A stretch of DNA of 64,000 bases from Beaufortia kweichowensis (taxonomy: Eukaryota > Chordata > Actinopteri > Cypriniformes > Gastromyzontidae), in the NCBI GenBank assembly GCA_019155185.1, contig CM032802.1, forward strand, positions 8,780,501 through 8,844,500. Reading direction: 5' to 3'. This document shows positions 13,701 through 28,200 of this stretch, piece after piece. Below the pieces are notes generated by a model. It did no database searches, was not told where the DNA came from, and worked only from the letters and a program-made list of their open reading frames with translations. Each line of letters opens with the position of its first letter. Within the stretch, counting starts at the first letter, position 1. A program made the position numbers and the translations under genes.

Positions 13701-16700
13701 CCCAAGTTTGAGGTATAGCACAGGGATGAGCTACTGGTGCACAGTGAGCTTGAGCATTCTGGGTAGGGACTGAAAACGGCTTATGGAGCCCTGCGGAGAT
13801 AGAGGTCACTAAAAACAATGACTGCTATGTTAAAACTCATGACAAGGCATGATAGAAACGTTAACCTTTGTGATTGCTGTATTAAATAAGCATCAAGGAT
13901 ATAATTCATACGCATTTACATATTCTGTATAACATTTTATACATTCATAAAGCATTCAGTATAACATTACAACATTTGTATTTATTGCCTTTTAAAATTG
14001 TAAGACAAACACAAATTGAACTCAAACCAACAATATTTCATGTTCACTAATTTAACTAGTAACCAGTCATATAATAACGTCTTGCTCATCCTGTCAGGAT
14101 TTATTTAACAATAGAATCTGTGAAGGTTTCAAACTGATGCCTGTCAATTCTAAAGCGTCTGAGTCACAAGCACATTTATGAAGGACTGTTTTCTGTGCAG
14201 CTGAGTGGGCGAGATCACAGCACTCACCAAGTCCTGACTGTAGCTGGCCATGCCTGGTGTGATGTGAAAGTAGTTCCAGCCAATGAGCAGGAGGAGGAAG
14301 AGAGGCAACATGAACAGCTCCCAAAGCCACACTGTCACCACAAATATCTAAAAGAGACAGAAAGAGAGAGGTTATCAAACAGGGTATGAGAATCACAAAC
14401 AGCACAGTTGGTGGTGCTGCCCACACACACAGAGACACACACACACATTTCCTCTTAACAAGCCTTTCCAAGAGTTTACATTGGTAAAAAAAACGTCTCA
14501 GGCTCGACACAGGGACTCTTAAACCTCCTCGCAGTGTGCAAAGCTGCATCTCACCAGATCGTTCAGTGCTGTAACGGAGATGGTGCCAGCATCTGTGCGT
14601 TTAGTAAAGGAGAGGCAGAAATTTTTATATTTCAAAAACTCATTTGCATCGATTAACATTGTGCTTGTGGTGTCTAATTCGGAGGTGATAGAACAGAGCG
14701 TCTGACAGGAGCATTTGCTCTGATGTACTGCATTTCAAATGCTTCCTGACGCCATTCCTGCTGCCTGACCGATAGCAAACGCATATGGCCGCTGGAGGGG
14801 CGTCAGAAGCGTTTTCCTTTAATCCGACACAGAGGGACCGCAAAGACTCGAGACCCCTGTTAGAAATAAGATGAATAATCCTTCAGAATTCTATAAGAGA
14901 AATAGGTATTTCTTACAGTAAAACAGCACAGCACAGCATGCCATTAATTGGATGGTTAAATTTAAACCCGGCTAGCGGCAATTTAACAAGTCTGTAAAAT
15001 AATCAGGCGATACGCAAAGGGATGACCGTAAAACAAGACATTCGGAGAAAACATAATTATAAAAATGCACTCTGCACATTACAATTCAACAAATCTGTAA
15101 TATAACATCTGCACCTGAGTAGTCCATTTTGCGGGTATGTATTTACCTGTTTGTCAACAAATTTGATCAATGTACTGCTTCAAGCACAGTAAATAACCCT
15201 GTGATGCATGAATTATTAAATCGCGAAGAAAAACAATATCTTGATGTTTCTTTTCTTCTAAATAGGATATATAAGTAGGATATTATCACTCCGAAATCAT
15301 TTTGTTTGTAAAATGATGTGTATTGAGAAAGTTAAACATCTGCAATGCCCAATGAACAAATATACACTAATGACTGGGGGCTAATAGAGAGGACAGATGT
15401 TGTTGTCACTTATAGAAAGAAAAAATACAACAAATACATTTATACCTTATTTTCTCCGGTTTGTTTTTATCTCCAGAAATGAAAGAAGGAGGTTATTTTG
15501 CTTGACTTATCTTTTTGATTTTGTATTGTCATAAATAAAATAAAACTTCTAAATGTTTAAAAATGGCCACTACCTACAATACACAATATTTACTATATTT
15601 ACTTTCATTAAAAATATTAAAATACAAAATGACAGTATTCTTTGAAGAAGCTGTCTATGGATTGAAACATCATTATCGAGGCAGGAGCGATAACTGTAAT
15701 AATCACAAAATGGCCACGTATCAAGTATCGGCCCAGCAGATACATTAGTCTGTCACTGATGTATCTTGTACATTATCTATCATCTGCCAACCAAATAAAT
15801 AATGAGTGCATTTCATTAGGGTATTTCCACAATAAAAGATAGGAATAAACAATTTAAAGTCCTAGGCCTGTCTTTATGTCTTTATATAAAATCTTTAAAA
15901 AGGCTTATACTGAGTAGGGCTTATTACACCTCCACACACAACAACAAGCTGGAGGCTTGTTGAAGACAATATGTTAGACTTAGGTCTGTGACAAGCTTAA
16001 GTTAGACTGGGCCTGCAGGCCTTACTTTAGCATTAGTACAGAACCAGCATGTTCCTGTCATAGCAGCCACCGGTCAGACATCCTGCTCCGGGGCGGTCTA
16101 CCTACTGCCACTCCCATGCTAGGTTCACTTGAACAAACACACACACACACACAGTTTCTACACATTGTGGCCACCATACTATTATTGTGGGGAATTTGGG
16201 GACACACACCAAAAATATTTGAATCGTATAGTACACTGAATGGTTGGACAACAAGACTTTCTTAAAAAAATTATTACAAATATAGTCATATTTCATTATT
16301 GAAAGTGATGATATCTTTTAACTCTCTAATTCAATCCATGCTAAAGTTGAAACTGAAAACTGTATTATAAGCAAGCCAGAGTCTGTGAAGGAATAATATT
16401 TTGAACATTCAGTTTGGGTGTGAAAGAAATCATACCATAGTCACTTCCACTTCTTAGACCCCATGCTGAGGGCGGCTACCTTCCTTCACGCTCACCCAGA
16501 GATGAACTCTACGGGCTCATCAACAGGTTAGCTGTCATAAATGATACCTTCCGAAAGACAGTGAGCAAGTAAGCGAGAGAGTTGGAAATACTGGCATCAG
16601 CGCAGCAGGAATGTTGAACCCGCTTGCCCTGCCTGCAGAAGCTTCTACATTAACTACTAAAGTCTAATTGCCTGGTCCCTGTCTTCCCATGCGAGTCAAC

Positions 16701-19193
16701 AGTAGGAGACCATTCATTTGCAGCCTGGGAGTCTAGAGAGAGGATCTGTCACAGGTATTCATAATCGTCCGCTAATGCAAATTTCCGCTTAAATGCTCAC
16801 AGGCACGTTGGACAAGATAAAAGCATGTGGAAATATAATGCCTTGTGTCTAAATGTAGCATCTAAATGACTGGATAAACAAAACCTGCCAGAATTATTTT
16901 CATTTCGTCCCCAATACCGAGTATGCATGTGTGTCCAAGCATGCTGGGTTTACATGCATTTTTCCCCAGTGCTAATAAAAATGTAACAGCTAACATCTGG
17001 GAAAGCCATTCAAAATCCTTTTTTTCCAAACGCAAGAGACTTTATGCTCTACTTTTCCTGTTTCCTCAAATGCAGCACTGCTGTAGCAAACAGACCAATT
17101 CAATAAGTTGTTTATTAGCTAAAAAATGTTGTTTAGAAAAAAGAGAAGACAAGGTAAAACCTGTTAGACTTTGGAGTTAATTTATTATAGAAAAAAAATA
17201 CAGCCGTATGATGGTCTGCTCTTCTAAAGTCATAAGAGAGCAGTGATGTTTTACTGCTTGTCAAGTGCATTAAAGAGCAAACAGGGAACCACTAACATGT
17301 AGTGCAGTCGTATGGGCAAAAAACACTAACTGATCTTCTGTGCTACTTTTTATTTGGGTAGTTAAGATGTCCTGTGTTGTGACATGCCATAGTCTATTTA
17401 AAAAGCAATTATTCTCTATTTCTATTCTTTTATGGCTAAATATTAGACATTCTGCTTTTTTGACATCATATTAATTGAGACTATAGTGTACATAAAATAT
17501 CTTTAAAATTTCAACGGGACCAAAGATATACACTCATATCATTTACGCAATCATATACAGTTTTTAAGTATTTTAATTTCTATGAATATGAGTCTTACCT
17601 AGAGTAACAAAAAAAAGGCCATTAACCACACTTATATTTACCAAGGACCATCCAGGGAGACAAATATGCTCTGTAATAATAACTAAAGTGTGCAGGAGTG
17701 GACCGGGCAATGAAGATGGGCTCTCCTCAGGCACCTATAAGGATCAGCAGAAGATCAGTCTGGCCAGGAGCAGGGCGACTACACAAGCAGGGTTAAGAAC
17801 TACCTGCCGGATTTGTTTTACCATGCAGTTAATATGATTCCACTAAATGCATTTCTGAAGCTTCTCGAAATGATCCCCTGGTCAGAGGAATTCCTATACC
17901 TAATAATAAAGCACTCAGCGATTAAAAGTGTGAATAAAATAAGTCCGGGAGCTGAAGCCAGGCTGGCAGCAGAACGCCACCCACGCTCTCTTGGGAGGGG
18001 GAGAGGAGACCCACAGCAGGAACAAAAGGACAAAGACACCCTCACTAAGAGTTTATACAATCCTGCAAATTGATTAAACGGTAAAGGGGTGGAGAGAGGC
18101 TACCAATCCAGACTACTTACTGATAGACTACACACAAGTGGTGTGGAGGGCTGGGAAAAACACTCCACAGCTATTGCGTGTTTACATCGCAGCCACACTG
18201 TGGGAGTATAATAACCTCCATCCATCTAAATTTTGAAGTCAGAACAAAAAGTGCACACAGCCTACCATATACACAGCAGGGTCCAAAAGTATGGGACCAC
18301 TATAAAAATGCCTCTCTTTTGCATTTCTATAATGTATAATAAAAAATGTATAATATACTGTCTAATTTGAGGCAATTACATTAAATATCAACGGTACAAC
18401 ATGTCCCTCTTTTGCTATAACTGGTCAAACTAGGATTGACTAGACAAGTTTGTTCAAATCCTGATCCATATTTATCCAGCAGGATTTAAGAGTGTTCGAA
18501 AAAACATCTTGCATGCTATCAGATCTTTTGAAAAATAAGGTTAACATTGTTAGTGTTTTCATTTGATTAATGACCTAGAAATTGTGTGGGATCATACATT
18601 TCTTATGAATTTTACATCAGAATGTTTCTTTTTCAAAATCGTAAACTTATCACTATTTATTTTTAGGTTTAAATTAGATTTTAAATAACAATTTTTAAGC
18701 TAAGACCCCTTCTGGACTCTACTGTATAGTATATTAACTACCTTTTACATGTACACACTCACTGGCTAAAGTAACCAGCTAAAAAACTGAATTAATTTGG
18801 CTAAAAGCATGTTCATAACAGCAATATAAATTCATTCTGTGTGTTTTTAAACATGGGGAGAAAGACAAGCTGAGCAATGTTTAACGTTATTGATAGATGC
18901 AAGAATCACGTTTTAAAACTAATTTAAAACTAAAATGGAAAAAGTCAAACATCTTTGACAAATAGAAATAGTTAATCTTTTATCTTTATCTTTTATTTAT
19001 ATATATAATAAAGCCAAACCAAATAACTAGACAAATCTCATAAAGTTTGACTGTAACTATTTTGATTTTGGAGGATATAATACAATATTAAATGTAATTA
19101 CTTTTTTAAGCAGCGCTTTACATCGTTTACTCTGTTACGCCACTCGGAGAATTAATGTTTTAGATTTGTGCATTTTGACAGTGGAATATCTAT

Positions 19194-19284
<91 letters not shown>

Positions 19285-22200
19285 TCTTAAAGCAAGTGAG
19301 CACTAACTAAACCAAGAGGGGATTTTTGACTCTCCCGCATCCCTCTCCCGCATTTATCTTCCACAGCACTCGGAGAGGAGCAAACAACCTCAGCAGTGCC
19401 AGTCTGCCTTATGAGGGTCAGACGAAGGGCTGTGGATAGATGCCAGATTACACAAACATATCTGCGTAACCTTAACAAGGCTGACTATTGGCTGCAGGCT
19501 TAATGCATGTACTGTATGTGTGCCTGAAAGAGCAAAAGATACTAGGCAACTTTAATGTGAATAGAGGAGGACCTTACAGCGCTGCCACACTTTTCTCATC
19601 TTTCTCTGTTTTTTCCAAGGTGAAATGAAGAGCGATATCATATAAGAAATCTACATTGCTGTCTTGGTTAAAATACAGAAAAATGACACAATAAGCACAG
19701 CAAAGAACAGTGGATGTTACAATCACAACTTTAAGCAAGCAATGGAGAGAGAAAAAGAAACCATTTGCGAAGGTTATTTGTCTCATGTTTAAATGCAGAT
19801 CAATAAGACATGCAACATATTGTAGCTAAACATAAATAATAATGCAACATAAAACTGTGCAAATGTGCATTATTAAATATGCTTATAACTGAGTCACAAA
19901 GAAATAAACATTCCTCTAAAACCGTTTTAAACTTAAAAGTAGACAAAAGTTGTATTTTAATTTTTTTAAATAAAAAATATAAAACAAAATTTACATACAT
20001 ATTGCAAAAGTTTATTCTCGCTAATGACATTTAAATGATTTTTAAAGATAATTTAATTTAACGCTTATTTTGTTAGGATTGCTAAACACACACTACTGAA
20101 TGTTTTAAAATAATTTTACTAGATCACTAAGCTGACTATTTTTAATATGCATTTATTAAATAAACACTTTATATAATATTATTTAATAATTTTAGTATTA
20201 ATTTATTATATATAATAATGATAACAAATAAATTAGAGTTATATTAAGCTAAGTTCTAGCCTATGTGTAATTCTTTGTGAATCTATCTTTGTAAACTTTC
20301 ATTGAAACAGATAAACCGCAGCTGTGCTTGAATGTGATCTGATCCTACAGCTTGCACTGCAGGCTGTAATTGTATGATATGTGTTTGTGATTCTCGGCTG
20401 CGGCTCGTGTCCTTATCAGTGGTTTGGTGGAGTGGATTGCGCGCCAGAGGGAGAAAGAGAAGGAAAGATAAAGTCTCTCTGTCACCGGCGGATTCGAGGG
20501 CAGTGTACAGAGCCCCGTGGTGCCTGTCAGCGGCTGGCATACCGACCCCACCCTGCCGCACCGGCCACCAGTGTTTAATCCATGTTGGGAGCGTTAACAT
20601 TCAACGACCTCCTGGGTGACAGATCTGCCACGCGAGCCTGCTCCCCCGAGGCAGGACGCGGCCCGCGTGTCAGCTCGACTCACGGCATACGCGCGCATGC
20701 GTCGCAGGCAGAGGACCGGGCCGAGGCCACGGCGCCCGGGGAGAGCTGTCCTCTGTGACTGGAGAGGTGGCGAGCGTGTTAGTGCTGCCCATTACAACTG
20801 CGCAGACACGCAAACGTTTGCGTCAGGGTTCAAGTCAGAGCGCGTTTATTGAAGTCGGTAAAAGCGCGGAACGCAGGCTGTTTACATAACAATATGCGCC
20901 AGTTTTATTAAAACTATATGCAGATTATGCAAAATAAAAAATGCAATATGTGAACATGCAAATACATATATGTACGCCCGTACATTTGCATGGTAGGCTA
21001 ATCAAAAACGCATAAATGGATTTATGTAAAAAAAAAAAAGGTACAAGCGGTAAACGGACAGTTTGAGTGAAGGATGGATAGTAGTGTGAGTGGAGAAGCT
21101 GTCAGTGTGAGGGATAAGAGGGGGGTGTGAGGGGTCAAGGCAGACTCAGCACTGAGCCCCAGAAGCGGCACAATGACACGGAGCATACACATCTCAATAA
21201 CAACACTGACACTGTCAAATCTCTAGCCATCACTGCGCTGTTAGCGGCTGCTCAAATCCACATCTTTAATTATTAATCCCTTCCTCAAGAGTTTCAGGAA
21301 GAGTCCGTGCACATATATCACTATCAAGGGTTCGCCCCGCTGTCATATTCACAGCACAAACTCCCTGACAGATCCTTAAAGCCCACGAGACGCACAGTGG
21401 GACACACACACATATGCACGAATTTATTTCAATGTCTCTGTCCAGTGAAACTTTGGAGTGAAGTGAAACAAAGGTGAAGCAAAAAGGAACTCAGACAAAG
21501 ATCCAGCCTATGCAGTGACTAAAGCTGTCAATCAATTATTTTTTCTTTAACAGGCAGAATAATCAATCAAATTAATTGCAAATATTTGCATATATTAATA
21601 TTAGCAACATCTCAATAACAACGAGTTACAAAAGTGCATATTATATATATCCATTTATTTATATTAACCTAATCATATGAGTGGGCCTACAGCGCAGCAA
21701 TCCAAAATATTTAGGGTCAGTTGATAATGCTATTTTGTCCATTTGCGCTAATATTTCATTTATATTTTTCAATAAATCTCCCTTAGTAACAGCTGGGGCT
21801 GCGCTGACTATCGATTAGCAAAAACACATGAAGGTGAGATTTTAAATTGCTCTGATAATAGAAAAATCTTGTGTTACTTAAGTTATATAACAAAAAATGC
21901 ATTATTAAATAAATGTGCGTTTCAAGTACATTTGATTTTATGAAATTAAAATAAAAACTACGGAAAAACTGACAGTCCGAGCACAGGCATAATCTACAAG
22001 GCAATAAAATACCACAACCCTAAATAACAGGATTTCATTTTGTTTTCCAGAAAACATCACACAAGTTGAATGGTAAACCAAATCGGTTCGTGAAAATGCT
22101 CTAATAACTCTAATTCTAACCGTACCAGTAAACCAGTTAATAGTGCAGACACTTTAAAGCATCCCCTCAGGAGCCATGAACCTGTGCAGCCCCTGTCCTG

Positions 22201-25200
22201 CTATTATGTGGCCATTCTGCGCCAGACAGAGAGAGCGCTCCGTCACAGCTGCCAACTGTGTTTACAGCTGCACGACATCAAACATTCATCAGATGCCATC
22301 TTTACAGTCTGTGATGTGAAGCAATCAGCATTTCACAGGCTGTCAAATGATGTCGAAACCACTTGCTACCTGGCAGTGTCAAAAGGGAAAAAATCAAACT
22401 CAAACGCGCATGCGCACGTTTTCCTTTCTAATCGAGACTACTGACTGACGGAGCAAACTCGTATGTTAAAATATTAATTCAAACTAAATACCTAAAACAC
22501 TCTAATGACAGCAAAGCTTCAAATCAGCTTTCATGTGTAAATAATCTCCTTTCCCCTCATCCTTAGACACCTTTCATCTTTCTCGAACTACGGAGTTCAG
22601 AAACACAGTAAATTTGTCCGGGTAATGCCTGGCTGGATAATGCTCATTTATCCTGTCGTGGAAACTTTTTGGAGTCTGTTTGCTCTGTATAATCTGGTGT
22701 GAGAAATAACTTCGCTTAATGCTTAGCATCACAATTGTGGTCTATCTTTTCTCGACAAATACCTGTTCTCATGTGCAGACTCCGGGTGTGTTTTGGTAGT
22801 ACTATAGCGCCATCTACAGGCCGAACCGAGACATGCAGCGGGGAACTTTGAGTGACCCCTTCGCAGTATCCACTGATATATGCCACATTCATCTGTCCCA
22901 GTCTAAGTGCAGGCCACATTTAAACTGTGCTATTTTATTAAGATTTTATCTGCCGCAGACCATCTCTTGGACTTACTGCAGTTGTAAGTGATGTTTCTGG
23001 GCTCGTTACTGTTGCATAAACAAGCAATAAAAATATTCAAGTGTGTAAGTGCTCCATCTGGTTAGAGAAGCACTGCTGCACATGTTTTCGGAAGATATAT
23101 CATGAGTTTCTCCTTAAATGCTATGAAGATCCCAGATGAGAAAACACAGCCTAGGGAGCATGTGAATAAAAACTTTAAATAAGTACTTATGGGGATCATG
23201 AAATAGAAAACTGATTATAATTTTCTTATTTAAAAAAACATTTCAAATTCATTTCAAATTATCTTTAATTTTCTGAAAAATAGTGCAAAATACTGAATAA
23301 GAAAATTAATTTTGCATTGAACTCTTAACTTTTTGCTTGGCAGGTGATTTTGAACGTTGTTCATCACAAGGATAATATCCAACTAAGGGAGAACCACAGA
23401 AATACACCGATTTAACTTAATCCAGTGGGATTGACTTTACAAGTGCACTTATCTGGATAAGTATAAGTTTATGAAGTCTTTAAAGCCTTTTCTTCACCTA
23501 ACAAGAAGTAAACTTGCATACAATATAGAAGTTTTCATGAATGCTGTACTGTATATATCCACAAAAGCAGTTGATATTCAAGCTAAAACACATGCACCCA
23601 CACACATATTTCCCACTCCGTAGAGATGAAAGCAGCGTTTCGCGAGAGAGCGTCTGTAAGCGCTCTGCTGTGTGCGGGTCGGGGTGGTGACCTATGGGAT
23701 TTCCAGCACTGGGGTGGGAGTGTGTTCCGGGAACAGGCGCTGCCTGTGCAACCTACAGACCTGGACAAAGAAACCGCAGCACCACAAATGCATTATAAGT
23801 TGCGTAAAGTGTAAAAGCTTAAGGACGGAGACTCCACTGTCTCTATGAATAATGTATAGTAATGTATTTTAAATATATGTTTGTAAAGTAAATAGTATCC
23901 TCTCTTTCCACTTTGTACGCTACATACAGGCCTATACATTATAAATTAAACGGATGACACACTGCAGACAATTACGATGACATAGACTGGTAAAGAGAAC
24001 AGAAAGCGTGGTCTTCTCTAATTATGCATTTCTTAGAGGTAAGCATCTGTCAATGTCTACCTCTGTTACCTTATTACTGCTGCCTACAGATATACATACA
24101 CCTAAAGAGTACGAAAGAAAGACAGAGATGTGTTTGCTGAGCCTTGAGGGTTACATGTTGTTTCATAGGCGTCTTGCAGCGTGTATGGTAATTACATATT
24201 ATAAGAAAGTACAAGAAAGTAAATGCAATTGGCCTTAAATGCTGTAAAGAAAATAGAACAACAGTGTATGCTTGAGATCCACCCCTTCGGCCTTTTGTTT
24301 TACAGCCTGCACAATTTACACAGGTGCCCCATTTCCATTTTCCTGTCATCTTCATATCTCGCATCACCTGCGCAGCTCTAAATGCAGTGGTGCGGAAACA
24401 GGCCACATGCTAGGAAAGATGAGATGCTATTCTTTCTATTCTCGACCCTGCGTGCGCAGACAGCGATAGGGCCGGCGATAGAATGTCCCACGCCTCTTCC
24501 CCAGCCTGACACCCAGTCTCCTCAGGTGGATGGGCGCGCACACCTCCGGCAACTCCCCTTCAGGGGGCACCGCTCATTTCAGCAGTGCGAAGCAGGAGAC
24601 TGCAGATTACACTACAGCTTCCTAAAAGTACGTCTCTAAAAATAACTGCCTGTGTGTTATAGCACAGACCATAATGCTTTCTACTTGGCTACAATGAAAC
24701 ACAGTGCAGTATGCTGGAACACACACTGGAGCTCAGGTATTAAAGTCTAGTCGGTTTGGTGCTGCTGTCTGTAAAAGTATGTGAAAATCACGACAGATTT
24801 GCAGTGAAAAACACCAATAAAACAAGAGAATTCACTTTAGTGAAAAAGAGATTTTAGTGAATATATGTGATGTTTATTATTGGGATTTTATTCTTGTTTT
24901 AAGTAAAAACATTTTTAAATAATTTGATTAACTTTAGAAATAATTTTAATAATATTAATAATTCTAATAAAAAATAATCTTAAAATAATTATCCAGATAC
25001 GTGTTACAACATCTTTTACACTTTTGGATCTTAAATAAATGTATCTTTTTAGTGTTTTTACTAGAAAATAAACACTAATTAATAAAGTTATTTCTAAATG
25101 TGCTAAAATATGCATTTACAAGGGTGATTTTATCACACCACACTTTATAACATCACGTTGATGGCAAGACGCAAACCTGCCCCTCCTGCATAAGCACCAC

Positions 25201-28200
25201 ACCAAGCCACACCTCTAACTCCTATAAAATCCCCTTTATGTTGTGGTGACTGTTCTGTTATTGATTTTAAAAAAGAATACAAAAAGAAATAATTGATTCA
25301 CAAGACCTAACAGTTGCACCCTGACAAGGGCAATGCCAAATGAACACAGCCTGTTTCCATATTGTGAAAAGTTGCTATTAAGGAGCCGAGCGATTTCTTT
25401 AAAGACGGATTACACAAATACGTTCCCTGACCTCAGGTTACTAAAAGGGCCACAGAGTTGAAATCTTGTAAACAGGGGTACAGCGACTTACCAGGAAGGC
25501 TGTAATACTCCTCTGCGTGTTCTCCCAATGAAAGCAGCTTTTAATATACTGCAGCGTATACAGAATGGCCGCGCTGATCTTCCTCACTCGATAGATATTA
25601 CGTGCTAAAAGCTAATGGGGACAAAGCAGTAGTTAGCAAGATGTGCCTGAGGACGTAATGCTCACAACATGACATTCACTCAGGTGTAAAGAGGCTTTTA
25701 AACTGAGGTTCACTAGAGATAAATATTAATAAGTCAAGTCATCTTTGGTGTCTAAAGAGCTTCAGGCGGTGCCGGAGGAAAAACTGAACATAATGAGTCT
25801 CTAAAAAACAAACCTAATATTAAGAGAAAGTTGAAAATATGTTGCAGACAAAACTCACCTTTTTGTTAAACTTTGGGTTGTCTTCTGCAAACTTTGTTTC
25901 TTTAGGATTGAAGGTTTTGATGCCTGCTCTTATCTGAGAAAGGAAATCAAGACTATCACAGATTGTATTTTTACTTAAGGTTAGGGAATATGTTCCAATA
26001 AATACAAATTAATAGACTATAATGGAGCAAAGTTCAATGTATTCAAAACCATGCAGCACAGGATTAAAAAATGCTTTTTTTATTTTTACATTATAAATAA
26101 TGGTTTTTATATTTACATTTCTATAATAAAAAAACTCAAATTATAAAGAATCCCTCATGTAATGCTTTAATTGCACTTACTGAGTTGTAGATCACATGCA
26201 GCTCCAGTGTGATGCTTCCTTTGACTGCCCTGGACAGATTATTATTCTTTAACATTCTGGTGATTTGTTGTCCATTAGAAACCTAAAGCAAAGTTGAGGT
26301 GAAGTGTGTCATCACTGGCAGCAGTAAACATACCAAATTTAAACGTCCACAAAATAGTAAACAGTCCCACTGCATACCCATGTCATTGGCTGAAGCAATA
26401 TTAAAACTTTTCACCTTCAAAATTGACACAGAGAAACAAATTGGAGCACCATGACAGTTATAGATCCATTAACCACAATCTTGGTTTGTTACTTACACTT
26501 AGCAAAGGAATGGCAACTTTTCCCAGGAAGTCTGGAGCTTTGTCCCCATCATCATTATGGACTGTCAGCACCAAAACATCATGGATGTCCTTAATTGGGC
26601 TGCAGAGATAATGAATGTATTATCAATTACATAATCGTGTACTTATACATAAGACATTACCAGTGTTCCTATACTTACAAAGTCAGGGCTGTTCTCCATT
26701 CAGGATTCAACGTTTTGGATATTGTGTGGGTTTGCAGTTTGCTATTACCAAGCTCAAGCATACAGAAGGGGTCACTTTTACCTGATGACATTAGATATTT
26801 TCATATTATTAACTGATAAACTGTAATTGAATATATAACCATGCTGTATTTAAAGCGCACGAGTACCGCTTAAATCTGTTGATGGAAGATCTGTGGCCTT
26901 TATTAACTTGACTTGAAGATAGCCAACATCATTTAAATATCCTGTCGAGTTTGACAAACTCTAAAAACACAATAAAAAAACTAAATTACACAATTGAAAC
27001 ATTATCAGTTAAAATTCATACAAATTTTCTAAAACATATACAAACTATATAAATGACAAAAACAAATAAACATGGAGAGCACAAGAAAAAGCAAAATGTA
27101 ATACTGACGTATTGTTGAATCATCTTCTGGTAGGTCTTAGGATCCTCTAATGGAGCAGATTGCAGATCTGAGATGGACGCACCAGAACACGGGGTCAGTG
27201 TGACCAGAAACACCAGTCTGCCCTTGCCTGGGTCCAGCACACGAGTATATAACTGCCTCTGATTGACAGGAAGACCGGTCAGGTCAATGTCCAGCCTAAA
27301 AATAGTTCAAGTTACCAGAACTTGGTCAGTGGATGGGCACAGAATTATATCTGTAGTGGATTTCAAAGGACACAACTTACATTAAGAAAGAGAAAGGTAA
27401 GATGCGCCAGTGAGTTAAATTACTCTATATTTAGACATGCCTACTATACAAGAGTTTTGCATAAGAAAGGTGAGAAATATTTGTTTAAATACACAGTCTT
27501 AAACTTTTCTGCATTAAAGATTTGATTTTTAAATATAATTAGTCATATTTTTTTTTACCTCGTTCTCTTTTCTCCGTGCTTTGAGGAGAATCTAAATAGT
27601 GTACCCCACACCTTTTAAAAAACTATAATGTGTGATGTCACTCTGATGTTGGACTTACATTCCCCAGCATTCTTCTGACTTTCTGCCTCTCTTGCAACAG
27701 ACCTCAACCACCAGACTGTCCTGTGCATCCTGGAACTGGTTAAAATCGAAAGACTCTCTCCACTGCGGGTTTGCCTTGATACACAGATTCTATGACAGAA
27801 AGAGAGAGAAAGAGTTTTTAAACAGAGACAGCTAACATGACAGGTATATTAAGCCTTATTCGGCAAGACGGCGGCCGTCTTTCTGAAAACATGTCCTCTC
27901 TTCTTGCTGGGATTATAAACTTTGACAGCATCCAATTAGAACTAGTTTTGTTCAACAAGCAAACATGCCCAAATAGAGCCAGGGGGCTCTATAAAAACGA
28001 TGACATGAGAACACAAGACTAGCTGGTTGGAACCATCAAGGGGGAAAGAGGGGGCCACATGAAGAGGTAGATGAGCAAGGCATTCTGGGTATGCAAATGA
28101 GTTGAACAAGACGCAGCAACAGAAGCATCAGGAGAGACGCCCTGCCAGACACGGACGATCTAATGAGTAGCCTCCTCTGTCACCGGAGCACTGAAGCCTG

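Larger units (their letters stand above)
14348..25491 (-). other. mctp2 intron 16 (11.1 kb)
   Basis: The largest intron, separating the C2/linker exons from the membrane exons. It holds the (CA)n and (TA)n repeats, the TIR element at 18270-18728, a CpG-dense island at 20390-20875 and an NRF1-type palindrome at 22406-22415. No coding exon with family resemblance was found. Confidence 0.7.

Noticed and set aside
14094..14549. 151-codon minus-strand ORF
   Set aside because: It runs out of frame across exon 17; the true frame there encodes the first membrane segment of Mctp2.
20374..20852. Several 65-81 codon + strand ORFs in the CpG island
   Set aside because: GC-rich DNA has few stop codons, so open frames are expected. 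The translations have no recognisable features.
24636..24645. Second MEF2 consensus CTAAAAATAA in intron 16
   Set aside because: Single occurrence in AT-rich DNA with nothing else to support it.
27296..27305. Perfect MEF2 consensus CTAAAAATAG at the mctp2 exon 10 acceptor
   Set aside because: The motif is the polypyrimidine-AG acceptor read on the other strand, and such AT-rich 10-mers are expected by chance. A regulatory claim is not supported.
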